Below are positions 35,210 through 45,313 of a stretch of DNA of 64,000 bases, piece after piece (the stretch's first letter is position 1; the number at the start of each line of letters is the position of its first letter). Below the pieces are notes generated by a model that was not told where the DNA came from, did no database searches, and worked only from the letters and a program-made list of their open reading frames with translations. The translations under genes and the position numbers were made by a program. Where the stretch lies: NCBI GenBank assembly GCA_022828595.1, contig JAKGHH010000006.1, forward strand, positions 11,966,633 to 12,030,632. Direction: 5' to 3'. The DNA comes from Nelumbo lutea (taxonomy: Eukaryota > Streptophyta > Magnoliopsida > Proteales > Nelumbonaceae).

Positions 35210-36967
35210 ATAACCATCTAAACGGGACATTTCCTGCAAATGGTACGTACATTCTTCTTTGCGTTCCTTCCCTAATTTTCTCTACGTACCAATGCAAATA
35301 CACAATTTGTCTCTCTTGATTACTACTTTTGTTACAATATAATTATCATTTTTATTTATGTTTGGTGTTTTCTTTTTCTTGTCAGAATTAAGTGATCTAA
35401 ACAACTTGCAAATGTTAGATTTGAGTGAAAATGAATTCACCGGCACTCTAGCAATCCAAGGTATATAAGCCTTCAAATCTCTCACGAATTTCTATGTAGT
35501 TGGATTATCTATTTCTTAATCAACTTTAATTTTCTTTGTTAATATTACTATCAAATTTGATGAATAATTTGTACAATTAACTGGGCTCCAGAACTTGCGA
35601 AGGTTGGATTTGAGTTGGAATAAATTCAATCACACTTCACCGATCCAAGGTACGTATTACGTAATGTGTGTGATCTTCATCACACATCCATATTTATAAA
35701 ATAAAATAATGTTGCATATCATAAACACAAAGTCGATGCATGCCAAAGGCTGTGTTGATTTGGTCTGTACACTGAAGGTTGTCTATCATGGTCTCAGCTG
35801 GTGTTAGGCGGGGCCTGTTTCAACAATTGTCTAAGTATATACATAAACTAGGAAACATCATGCTTATATATCGTTCAGCATCTGATCGACAACTAGAGAT
35901 TACTTCGGGTTGAAGTTTGTATGGGATTCATCTTCATTCATCAGCTTCGCAATACTCATCCACATGCTTTCTTAGAAAATTTTAAAATTTAAAAAGAAAT
36001 ATCACTAAAGATGTTTGGTTTGGAGGTAAACGTAGGGAAAGCTATATTGAAGTCTGTCCAAACCATGAACAGGTTTCCCTTCATTAATTTCCTTACCTTT
36101 TACTTCTAAGGAAACATAGCCTAAATTAAATGGATTTGGCTCTCAGGTTCTATACCTTCTTGCATAAATAACATCACATTTAAAGGAGAATCAAACTCAT
36201 ATAGAAGAAACTCAGAAGTTGAGCTTCTTCGATTCGCATATGATGATATATATACATATAAAAGTATGTTAATTCAATCTAAAAATGATTTCCATGATGA
36301 AAATGCCATGGTGGAAGTAGAAGTGGAGTTCACAACAAAATTCCGGTACGAAACTTACAAGGGTGTTGTTCTTGAGCTCATGTCTGGAATTGATCTCTCT
36401 TGCAACAAATTAATAGGCAATATCCCACATAAAATTGGAGATTTAAGTGATATTCTTGCATTGAACCTATCGCACAACTATTTAAATGGGCAAATCCCAC
36501 AAAGCTTTTCAAATCTGAGAAAAATAGAGAGTTTGGACCTTTCCTACAACAATTTGATGGGAATGATCCCTCCTCAGATGATTGAGCTAAACTCTTTGTC
36601 GAATTTCAATGTGGATCATAACAACCTATCCGGAAGGACTCCAGAGAGAAAAAAGACAATTTGCAACATTGGGAAAACTAGCTATGAGGGCAACCTTCTT
36701 CTTTGTGGAGAACCCTTAAAGAAGAATAATTGCACAAACAGTTCCAAGGCACCACCATCTATGCAAACAACTCCTGATGACATGGACATGGATATGGACA
36801 TGGACAGGTTTGTTGTAAGCTTTATAGCTTCTTATATAATAGTGTTGTTGGGTTTGGTGGCAGTCTTCTACATAAACCCCTATTTGCGACGAGTTTGGTT
36901 TTATCTAATTGATGTTTGTATTACCTCTACTTACTACTTTGTTACGGACAATATCCACAAATTTTAA

Positions 36968-37315
36968 CTTATTGTTGTTTTCATAAATATTTTATCTTTT
37001 TAAATATCCACAGATCACTTATTATTCCAACTCAGGTCTCATAGTTCGACAAACTGTTATATTTTTCTTATTAATTAACAATTATATATGATGAAGTGGT
37101 ACCAAAATACACTTGAGAAATACATTTCTCCTACATCATCCTTGTAGATTCAGTTTTTTTATTTTTATTTTTGAGAAAGTATTATTTCATTGCTCCAAAT
37201 AAGAATTCAGTTTGGTGAAATAGAATTAACCAGAGGTCGGGATTTCTCAAAAGAAAAGAAAATTCAGATTTCATCAGTACATCTCGCATCGTATTCTCTT
37301 TGAATGTGATTTGCT
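36968..37315. other. RLP 3' flank with repeat B
   Basis: No gene is present. A short block (TTGCTCCAAATAAGAATTC...GAATTAACCA, about 37181-37235) recurs at about 40999-41050 in the same orientation. Confidence 0.6.
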
Positions 37316-37950
37316 AGGTATGTACCCTCAAATTCCTCAAGTCTCTATCGCTTGTAATTACCAATTAAGAAAGAATTGGTTTAAGTCTACTCCCTAGAAT
37401 TCCCCTCCAACCCTAAAATTTGTTGATTTTCTTCTATTGTTTCACATTCTTTTTTTTTTTCTATTTTATGTGCTTTCTGAAAAACCATCAAGGTAATTTC
37501 AATCACTTGTGAGTACTTAATGTTGGGCATCTCTATGCATCAATATCCTGCAGGGTTCTTGGAGTGACAAAAAACTCTTTTTCAACCCCGACCTTGCTGC
37601 AGCATCAGCTACCCAATTAATTAACCTTCATGGTGCACTACCCAAAGGAGGCGGCCAAACCAGAGCATAGCGACTTTAATATCCCTTACACACAAAAAGA
37701 ACTTCCTGCCGAAAGCTATCAACGTGTTGTCGTGCTATGTCATGTCGGCCCATGGGTTTTGAACCCCCAGCCAACACGGCATGAACCTCTGTGCCATGTC
37801 TGACACTCTGACATGGCGCATTAGTCATTGTGTCGTATCAAACTATGCTAGGCCATAGGCAACCTAGCCCGATTTACACCTCTAACTATCATGCAATCGT
37901 AAAACCGTTTTAATAGTTTGGGCTTCCAGTTTGATAACAAGAGTATGTAA
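37316..37950. repeat. Repeat A, copy 2, with LRR exon scrap
   Basis: It begins GGTATGTACCCTCAAATTCC, similar to the RLP exon word GCCCTCAAATCCCTCAAGTC. It continues with GTTGATTTTCTTCTATTG, then the repeat A body. It stops abruptly at GTATGTAAATGGGCC, where gypsy sequence begins. Confidence 0.8.
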
Positions 37951-39630
37951 ATGGGCCTGGACGATGTAGTGTTGGAGCACACCATCAGGTTCGATTTCAA
38001 AGCGTCCAACAATGAGGCAGAGTATGAGGCCCCTAATTGTTGGGCTCTTAGCTCGTGGTCAACCAGATCCATGGCTAGTTTGAGGCTTAGGCTCCCTCTA
38101 TGGCGAGCTTCCTACTAAATGTGTAGGAGCTCATTCCGCAACTTGAGCACTTCGACATCCAGCAGGCCTCTCGGACTGAGAATGCTCGAGCCGATGCCCT
38201 TTCAAGGCTCACCAGCTTGCCTTAGGCCAACCTTGACTCAACTGTCCGTCTAGACATGCTGGCCGAACCGAGCATTACACCATCAACCATCCTCATCCTT
38301 TTCGTGCAACATGGCTCATCTTGAACGGACCCCATAATCGAGTATCTTTGAGGGCACCTCCCTAGAGGGTCGGGCAAAAGCAAGAAGACTCCAACATAGA
38401 GCAGCCAAGTATTGCCTGATATAGGGTCAACTCTACCGCCGTTCCCACACGCTTCCCTACTTGAGGTGCCTTCCCCCAACTGAGGCATACTACGTCCTTA
38501 GGGAAATACATGAGGGCATTTGTGGAGATCACCCACACTAGCCCATAAAGTGCTCTGACAGGGATATTTCTAGCCAACGATGAAGTAGGATGCCACCCAG
38601 CTAGTCCAGAAGTGCAACAGTTGCCAACATCAATCTAATCTATATCACCAGCCTGTGGCCCCTTTGAGACCGATCGCCAGCCCATAGCCATTTTCCCAAT
38701 GGGGAATGGACATCCTTGACCCCTTCCCCACCGCGGTTGCGTAGAAGAAGTTCCTTCTCGTAGAAGTGGACTACTTCACAAAGTGGCTAGAAGTTGAACC
38801 CCTAGTGCGCATCACCGCCCACAATGCCCAGAACTTCCTTTGGCGGGGAATCATCTGTCGCTTCGGTATCCTATGCATGATCATCACAGACAATAGAACA
38901 CAGTTCATCGACCATCGAACTACCATGGTACACTAACTTTAGAGCAACGGGCAGACCAAGGTAACCAACTGTGTCCCACTACATGGCCTGAAAACACGCC
39001 TGGATCAGGCCAAGGGAAGGTGGGTCGAGGAGTTGTCGAGCATTCTCTGGGCTTATAGGACGACCCCACAAGTTGCCACCAGAGAGACCCCTTTTAGCTT
39101 GACCTACGAGGCCGAGGTCATCGAGATAGGTTCCCTAACCCTTCGAACCGTGCTCTTTGATGAAGGATGGAATGAGGAAGATCTACACATGGAGTTGGAC
39201 CTAGTAGAAGAAGCTCGGGACTGGGCACATGTAAAGATGGTTGCACAACATTAGAAGATGGCATGACATTACGATTCTAAGATGACGAGGCATGAATACT
39301 AGACAAACGATTTCGTTCTACGCAAAGTCATAGTCCCCACACCAAGAGAAGGGAAGCTCGGATCAAACTGAGAAGGGCATATAGGGTCACTAGAGTCTTC
39401 GGACTAGGTACTTAAAGACTTGAAAACATTGAGGGTTGACCAATACCGAGGAGTTGGAACTTGGGAAACCTCAGGATGTACTACCAGTAGACCAACAAGC
39501 AATAAAAGTATCTTTTTAAGCTACTTCACCGACCCAAAGATGCGCCCATGACCACTGCACACACTACGCATGCACATGCTGAGTCGCACTGCCAACTAAG
39601 CTGACTCCGTCGATCCCCAAATGGTTGAAT

Positions 39631-39828
39631 CCATTGTGCCGAGCTCGACAGCACATTGCCAAGCACGATACCCGACTCAGTTGCCAACGGCTGAGCCCAT
39701 TGCACCCAGCTTGACATCACATTGCCAAGCAAGCTACCCGACTCAGCTACCAACGACTAAGCCCATTGTGCCTAGCTCGACAGCACGTTGCCAAGCAAGC
39801 TTCCTGACTCAGCTACCAACAGCTGAGC
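39631..39828. repeat. 66-bp tandem repeats, three units
   Basis: CCATTGTGCC, CCATTGCACC and CCATTGTGCC start at 39631, 39697 and 39763. The 66-bp period is a multiple of three and so keeps an open frame (22-residue repeats with QLPTAEP). Confidence 0.9.
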
Positions 39829-39990
39829 CTAAACGTGCAGGAAGAATGCCCCCCACCCACTAAGGCCTGAGGGCGGTCAAGGAACTCCACACTGCCTCCG
39901 ACTTAATGGTTGAGCTAGCTGGGAAATGGCTAGCCCCAAAAGGGCCCCAAAGGCTCCCGAGACCAAAAACTGAGTGTCTCATTATTGAGA

Positions 39991-40270
39991 GCTTAGAAAC
40001 TGAAAGATCTCAGACAATGGTAACCTCGATCAGAACAAGACTGGGGACGTCGATGTGTAGCCTGAGTTTGGAAACCGAAAGATCTCGGACAATGTTAACC
40101 TCGGTCAACACAAGACTAGGGACGCCGAGGCATAGCCTGGCTGGCTATGCCTCATCCAACAATACCTTGGTCAGCATAGGATTGGGGACACAAAGGTATA
40201 GCCTGGCTGGCTACACCTCAGCCACTCGACCAGCACAAGATTGGGGATGCCTGGGTTTGGAAACTGAAAG
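39991..40270. repeat. Diverged tandem repeats of about 75 bp
   Basis: TTAGAAACTGAAAG/TTTGGAAACCGAAAG recurs at 39993 and 40067 and again near 40254. Between them the words GGGACGCCGAGGCATAGCCTGGCTGGCTA repeat with variation. This is probably the 3' untranslated region or U3 of the gypsy fragment. Confidence 0.7.
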
Positions 40271-40275
40271 GTCGA

Positions 40276-40980
40276 GTACGTACCCTCAAATTCCTCAAGT
40301 CTCTATCGTTTATAATTACCAATTAAGAAAGAATTGGTACGTAACCTCAAATTCCTCAACCCTAAACTTTGTTGATTTTCTTCTATTGTTTCACATTCTT
40401 TTTTATTTTTCTATTTTATGTGTTTTCTGAAAAACCGTTAAGGTAATTTCAATCACTTGTGAGCACTTAATGTTGGGCATCTCTGTGCATCAGTATCATG
40501 TAGGGTTTTTGGAGTGACAAAAGACTCTTTATCAACCCCGACCTTGCTGCAGCATCGGTTACCAAATTAATTAACCTTCATGGAGCACTACCCAAAGGAG
40601 GCAGCCAAAGCAGAGCATAGCAACTTTAATATCACTTACACACAAAAAGAACTTCCTGCCTAAAGCTATCAACTTGCTGTCGTGCTATGTCATGCTGGTC
40701 CAGCACTGTACGAACCTCTGTGCCAAATCTGACACAGCGCATTAGTCATTGTGCCATATCAAGTTGTGCTGGGCCATACCGGGCCACAGGAAACCTGACC
40801 GATTTACACTTCTAATTATCATGCAATCATAAACCCGTTTTAGTAGTTTGGCCTTCCATAATGAGAGTATGTAAATGGGCCCGTTGAAGCCATGCAATAA
40901 GTCAAAGTGTGAAATACACATAAATAATTACACCACAAACTTTGAAGGCTTTTGGAAGTCTATTGGCCCGAAATAACATA
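40276..40980. repeat. Repeat A, copy 3, with LRR exon scrap
   Basis: This is a direct repeat of 37316-37950, including TACCCTCAAATTCCTCAAGTC, GTTGATTTTCTTCTATTG and the A body. It continues beyond the copy 2 breakpoint, as copy 1 does (CCCGTTGAAGCCATGCAATAAG). Repeat B follows at about 40999. Confidence 0.8.
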
Positions 40981-41344
40981 CATGACCCGAAGTGTTATTT
41001 CGTTGCTCCAAATAAGAATTCGGTTTGGTGAAATGGAATTAACCAATTAATAATTCAAAATACTCCCATCTGTATTTATCTTCCAATAGTCAAAATTCGG
41101 AAGCTGCTACACCAAGGGGGAATCGGCATTAGCATCAGTCTTAATTTGAACAATCTGTTGACCAATTAAAAGCTTTCCCTTATTTAAGGCTCAATTTTTT
41201 TCGACAGATAATATTCTAATAATTAAAAGAATATTAAAAGTAAGTTTTAACCAATTAAAAGAAAATGAAATCATGTCATTTAGTCTAATATATGAAATAA
41301 AATCATGTGACTAATTACTTTGTGATAGTGAGAATGTTAACTAT

Positions 41345-42105
41345 GATGAAATTATGGCTTTTGTAGAAATTCTCCGTGAAAGATCATGGAGAAGCCGCCT
41401 ATATCTTTGGACTTCAATTTTATAGAGATAGATCAAAGAGGATAATAGGATTATCCTAGTCTACTTACATTGACAAGATTATCAAAAAATATAGCATGGA
41501 GAACTCCAAGAAGGGATTTGTCCCTTTTAGGCATGGAGTCACTCTCTCCAAGGGTATGCCTCCTAAGACTCCCAATGAGATGGGCATGAGAGAGTTTCCC
41601 TATGCCTCAGCCGTAGGGAGCATCATGTATGTCATTCTGTGCACTCGGCCAAACATTGCTCAGGCAATGAGTGTGGTGAGTAGGTATTGATCAAACCTAG
41701 GACAAGAGCACTGGATATCTGTAAAGGACATACTCAAATACCTTCAAAGGACAAAAGAGTTTTGCCTAGTTTTTTGATAGTGGTTCACTATAGATCCTAG
41801 GGTATATCGATGCCGACTTCTAGTCAAATCCAGATGATAGAAAGTCTACATTTGGTTACATCTTTAGAATGTGGTCCTATGTAATAAGAAAAATAGTCCA
41901 CGACCCAGGCCAAGCACATTGCCATAAGTGACAACACTAGATTTTTGGGAGATTGTTGGGAAAGGGAATGTCCATATTTAGAATGTAGCATCAACGAAAA
42001 ATGTGGCAGACCCATTGACAAAGGCACTGACATAGAAAGTGTTTGAGAAATACGTGGACAGTATAGGACTCCAACTTGTACCCGATTGGACCTAAGTGCA
42101 AGTGG
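41345..42105 (+). pseudogene. Ty1/copia RT C-terminus and RNase H, degenerate
   Basis: Translation gives GEAAYIFGLQFYRDRS, YIDKIIKKYSMENSKKG, an open frame at 41496-41690 with SAVGSIMYVILCTRPNIAQAMSVVSRY, and then broken RNase H (IRKIVHDPGQAHCHK). It runs into a copia polypurine tract (AAGTGGGAGT). Only the 3' third of the element is present. Confidence 0.85.
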
Positions 42106-42109
42106 GAGT

Positions 42110-43818
42110 TGTTAGATAGTGTATACCCTTAGCTCCAATCAGATTGATGTACTTTTGACATTTATTGTAAATGAATAATAATACATAATTGATTTGTGTT
42201 ATATATGGTGTGTTTTTATATAATACCCTTAAATTGGACACTTATAAGACTCGTGTTAGTTTAGAATCTTCACAACCACTGGATAGACATAGGGAGGTTT
42301 ATCTTGCCAAGAATGAAACTAATGTGCTACCAAGTTGGTTGGGGTGGTTTGTCTCAGCTATCAGGGTGAGACCCAAAGCACATGTAGTGTGGGTTTGATT
42401 GAAACTCTGAACTGAACCATTTTTCAGTTGTGCCCTGGACCTTGGAGACGGATGGGCAAAACTTGAAAGTTACACCTAACCCCTAGACTTGATTATCTTA
42501 TTGCACTAGGTGTTGGATAGGGTTGTCTTTGATATGCCAATCAGTGAGATCCTTAGTGGGGGTCAAAACCTGGGTATGTTGGGGCAGTCTAAGAATTCAC
42601 CTGAGTGGATGATCATAGTGGTAAAATCAGCCCCTTTGTCAGACAAAGTGAATGATCGGGGATAGCACTCTCTCTGATGGAAACCTAAACTACTGGTAGT
42701 TGATTTCAAATGTGTTTGAAATTTGTTTTGCAAAATAAGTAAATATATGTGTATACATATTATGTTTTTATGAAAATTTGTTTGCAAAGATTTTAATTGT
42801 CGGGGTCCATCCTGTGTAAAGAGTGTGACATTGTACCTTCCAGCCAAGGGAGAAGTTCTCTCTTATCAGGCAGTGTTTGATTATTATGGGTTGAGAGGTT
42901 AAGTGTAAGACCATTTAGGGTTTTTACCTAATGGGCTAATCTCGCTTAAGTCCATAGTCCTTGGGCCTTCATAAAGTAGCCAGACCCAATGACCATTTAG
43001 TGTAAATGTTGGGCTTTCTAAAAGTCTATATTGATGTGCTCAGGGGTTCACTATGTTCAATAGTGAATTCGGCTAGGCCTTGTAATAGAGATTAAGCTGA
43101 ACCCATATGGATTTTGTGGAGATCAATGTTAGGGTCCCACGCCATACAAAAAGAGACAAGCTTGCCAACAAATTAAAAGGGAAGTGAGCCTGATAACTTA
43201 ATGGGCCTAAAGTCCATTTTGAACTAGGTTAATTTGATTAATTAAATATGGGCAAATTTGATATTAGATTTGGATATAGATCAGCAAGAGGATAAGATAA
43301 GTCTTATCCACTTAAGAGTTCAGATCCAAATAAAGATTTGGATCAAAGAACTCTTTCTTGATAGGATTAGGAAGATGATCCAGATAGGTTATAAATAGAG
43401 GGCGAATTCCTTTTATTAAACACTTTTGCAGAATCCAGTTCTTTCCTCTATTCTTGCCGCCCTACCCTGTTTGATCTCCATAGTCTTGGATTGATCAAGA
43501 TTCGATTTTGATTTTGATTTTGGCTAAAAAAATCAGATCTAAAGTTGTGCTCACATCCCCTATGTGATCTTTGCTGAAGGATTATTGTTCTTATTGAATA
43601 ACTACTTTATTAATCCTACTTCATCCTAAGCTGTGTCATCTTCAGTGGAGGCAGAATTTGGTGACCTCTTTAGGCATGAACACCTATGTTGAAGCTACAT
43701 TTGTGGATTCTGTATCAGGTATGTTCCTCCATCCTTTTGGTTTCAGATCTGGTCTAGCTTGTTTCAATAACGAACATTGAAAAATACAGTTTTTCTAAAT
43801 CAGGGAATACGATTCCCA
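42110..43818 (+). repeat. 3' LTR of the copia element, about 1.7 kb
   Basis: It starts TGTTAGATAGTGTATACCC directly after the polypurine tract. A TATA box (TATAAATA, 43390-43397) precedes AGAGGGCGAATTCC and a CT-rich leader. I place the end at CAGGGAATACGATTCCCA, but the right edge is approximate because no second LTR or primer site follows. Confidence 0.6.
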
Positions 43819-43867
43819 AAAAGGAGAATGAAATTTTTTGAAATTTCGCTCAGCCACCCTGCATGGT

Positions 43868-44488
43868 TCAACCATCCATATGTGGATCTCCCTTCCCTTC
43901 AGTCAAGGCCCCATAATCATCACTTACAGCCTTAAGCAACAGTTCTAAAAATTGTTTCTGATATTCTACTTCCACTAGAATGCAATCTAATGAATATGAT
44001 TGTTGACGTCGAGCAATGATGCAATCTTTATTCTGAATAATGTCCTTCAATATAGTAGTAATCCTTGCCAGTGATTCGCACTTCTTTTCCATTTCACTCA
44101 CATGCGTTAGATGTGCAATATTCTTGTTGTCCTTTCGACCTTGGAGCTCCACTTGCAAATCTTCTATTTTTCTTTGTACAGTGGTTAACTCTCTCAAGAC
44201 CTTTATCAGATCATCACTCTTGTCACCAGTATTGGTAGACAAGCTTTGCAGATCTTCTTGGGAAGGAGGAGAAGAAACTATAAAACCAAGATCAGCTGCA
44301 AGAGACAATGCATCAAACCTCCCTCCTAGGCCCCTAAGAGGTTTCTTTCCAATCCAACTTGTATCACTCCCCATTGAGATATCAGCAATAGCAGCCTTCC
44401 AAATCAATAGTAGGCCTTCTCTCTTCTTTGGTCTGGGTGTTGGCCTGAATTTACACAATGCACCAGGGGAACCATAGTCTCGTTTCAA
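43868..44488 (-). pseudogene. AUG2: AUGMIN subunit 2-like sequence, truncated and intron-less
   Basis: The plant AUG2 protein belongs to the augmin complex, which recruits gamma-tubulin to spindle and cortical microtubules. The frame matches from [18 protein letters not shown] (Met at 44374) through [20 protein letters not shown] and [18 protein letters not shown] to [20 protein letters not shown], about 160 residues, and then homology stops. That is the N-terminal half to two thirds of the family by memory. No intron is visible within it. It reads inward from the right terminal repeat of the 27.8-kb segment. It may be a retrocopy or a fragment captured by the MULE-like element. An extra N-terminal 38 codons look non-native. 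Confidence 0.75.
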
Positions 44489-45170
44489 TATCTGACCTCT
44501 TTGATTCGGAATCGGTCTGAAGGGATCTATTGTAAGAAAATGGAGTTCCGAGCTTAAGCTTTTCAGAGTTTATGAGTAGAATGTATGTTGGAGCTAACAT
44601 GATAGACCCACGTTTCTTCTACTCTTAGCTGGCGTGAATGATGAACAAAAGACTCACAGCAGTGTATGGGATGTGAAAATGAAAAAAGAACAGAGAAGAG
44701 AGGGAGAAAGAGAGAGAAAGAAAAAGAAATAAAAATCAGTGAAGGGAGGGGTGTCGTTTGCTATTTCTCTAGCTCTATTCGGGAGGTTGGGGATGATGGA
44801 TAGTGACCTTCCTTCGAGTTCGGCTCTAGTTTCACCAAGAAGGGATGTCATGCTAAAGTTAGAATCAATGATGGAGTGATGTGTCGTTGCTCCAAAGAAG
44901 TGACCGGAGAGGAGGAAGAGAAGAAAATGCCATCGCTGGGATCAAGAGGTTTTGTCCGCCGAGTCGCCGCCGCTCCTCTATTTTCATTCGAAGGGGGTAA
45001 GACAAGGAATAGTCAATTATCTCCCCTCTCTACTTTAGAATTTTCCCCCTACTCCGTTGCAACAGTTGGGTTTGCATTCTTCCACTCTATCAATAATAAT
45101 AGAAAATGTAAGATGTTGCTCTAGTTACAAAGTGATTAGATGACCTTTAGGGGTAATTTCATAGCTATAA
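44489..45170. other. Sequence between AUG2 fragment and right TIR
   Basis: No independent gene is recognised. The minus strand is GA/CT-rich around 44680-44730 and GC-rich near 44950-44975 (CCGCCGAGTCGCCGCC), which could be a captured 5' leader or promoter for the AUG2-like sequence. Confidence 0.4.
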
Positions 45171-45313
45171 ATGTTTTCCGTCATGATCATTGATGGAAGG
45201 GAGGTTTTTGTCAAAATTTTTAAACATAATGGGGAGGTTTTTGCTAAAGTTAAACTATGGAGGAAGTTTTTATGATTGTTAGAAAGTTCAGGAGAGGTTT
45301 CTATATTTTACCC
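45171..45313 (-). repeat. Right terminal inverted repeat of the 27.8-kb segment
   Basis: Inverted partner of 17477-17620. It ends TATATTTTACCC directly before the 9-bp repeat TAATAATTA (45314-45322). Confidence 0.75.

Larger units (their letters stand above)
33184..36967 (+). pseudogene. LRR receptor-like protein (RLP), interrupted
   Basis: Predicted exons are 33184-33592, 33692-33847, 33928-34005, 34752-35242 (containing the solo LTR 34862-35209), 35386-35460, 35575-35649 and 36147-36967. All introns are phase 1. Without the LTR and one target repeat the exons sum to 1752 bases, 583 residues. The protein has a signal peptide (LRAWLIVMLLLHQF), an LRR N-cap with DDCCSWERVQC, LRRs such as LVGLENLQMLDLSWNDFNG, later LRRs (IGNIPHKIGDLS, LNLSHNYLNGQIP), an acidic DMDMDMDMD spacer, one membrane span (FVVSFIASYIIVLLGLVAVF) and a short basic tail without kinase. 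RLPs are cell-surface immune or developmental receptors. The large central LRR block typical of the family is missing. The LTR adds an immediate TGA, and the exon 6 acceptor reads AC. Confidence 0.82.
37951..40275 (+). mobile_element. Ty3/gypsy fragment: RNase H, integrase and 3' region
   Basis: The plus strand reads LDDVVLEHTIRFDFKASNNEAEYEA (RNase H), then with frameshifts a zinc-binding remnant, WGMDILDPFPTAVA (integrase first Asp) and an open stretch at 39033-39254 with SILWAYRTTPQVATRETPFSL and GSLTLRT. It is related to the Tat/Athila group but is a separate copy. The 3' region carries two tandem repeats. No LTR ends or target duplication are found; it sits between two direct copies of repeat A. 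Confidence 0.8.
17477..45313. mobile_element. 27.8-kb MULE-type bounded segment with nested contents
   Basis: The left end reads GGGTAAAATACAAAAAC, and the right end as reverse complement reads GGGTAAAATATAGAAACC. The inverted similarity extends about 143 bp on each side. A perfect 9-bp duplication TAATAATTA lies at 17468-17476 and 45314-45322, the Mutator-like target size. Outside it, the two Helitron parts join exactly as in the uninterrupted H1 copy. No mudrA-like transposase is visible. Inside lie a broken PPR gene, a Tat retrotransposon, a receptor-like protein gene, gypsy and copia fragments and an AUG2-like sequence. Much of the length is later nested insertion. Confidence 0.65.

Noticed and set aside
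34876..35303. Minus-strand frames of 97 and 114 codons with CYKVGQFGEV repeats
   Set aside because: They are the reverse reading of the 40-bp tandem repeats in the solo LTR and cross its border into the RLP exon.
37316..40980. The two repeat A copies as an LTR pair around the gypsy fragment
   Set aside because: The copies end at different points, lack TG...CA ends, a primer site and a polypurine tract at the joins, carry LRR exon scraps, and a third copy occurs without gypsy sequence.
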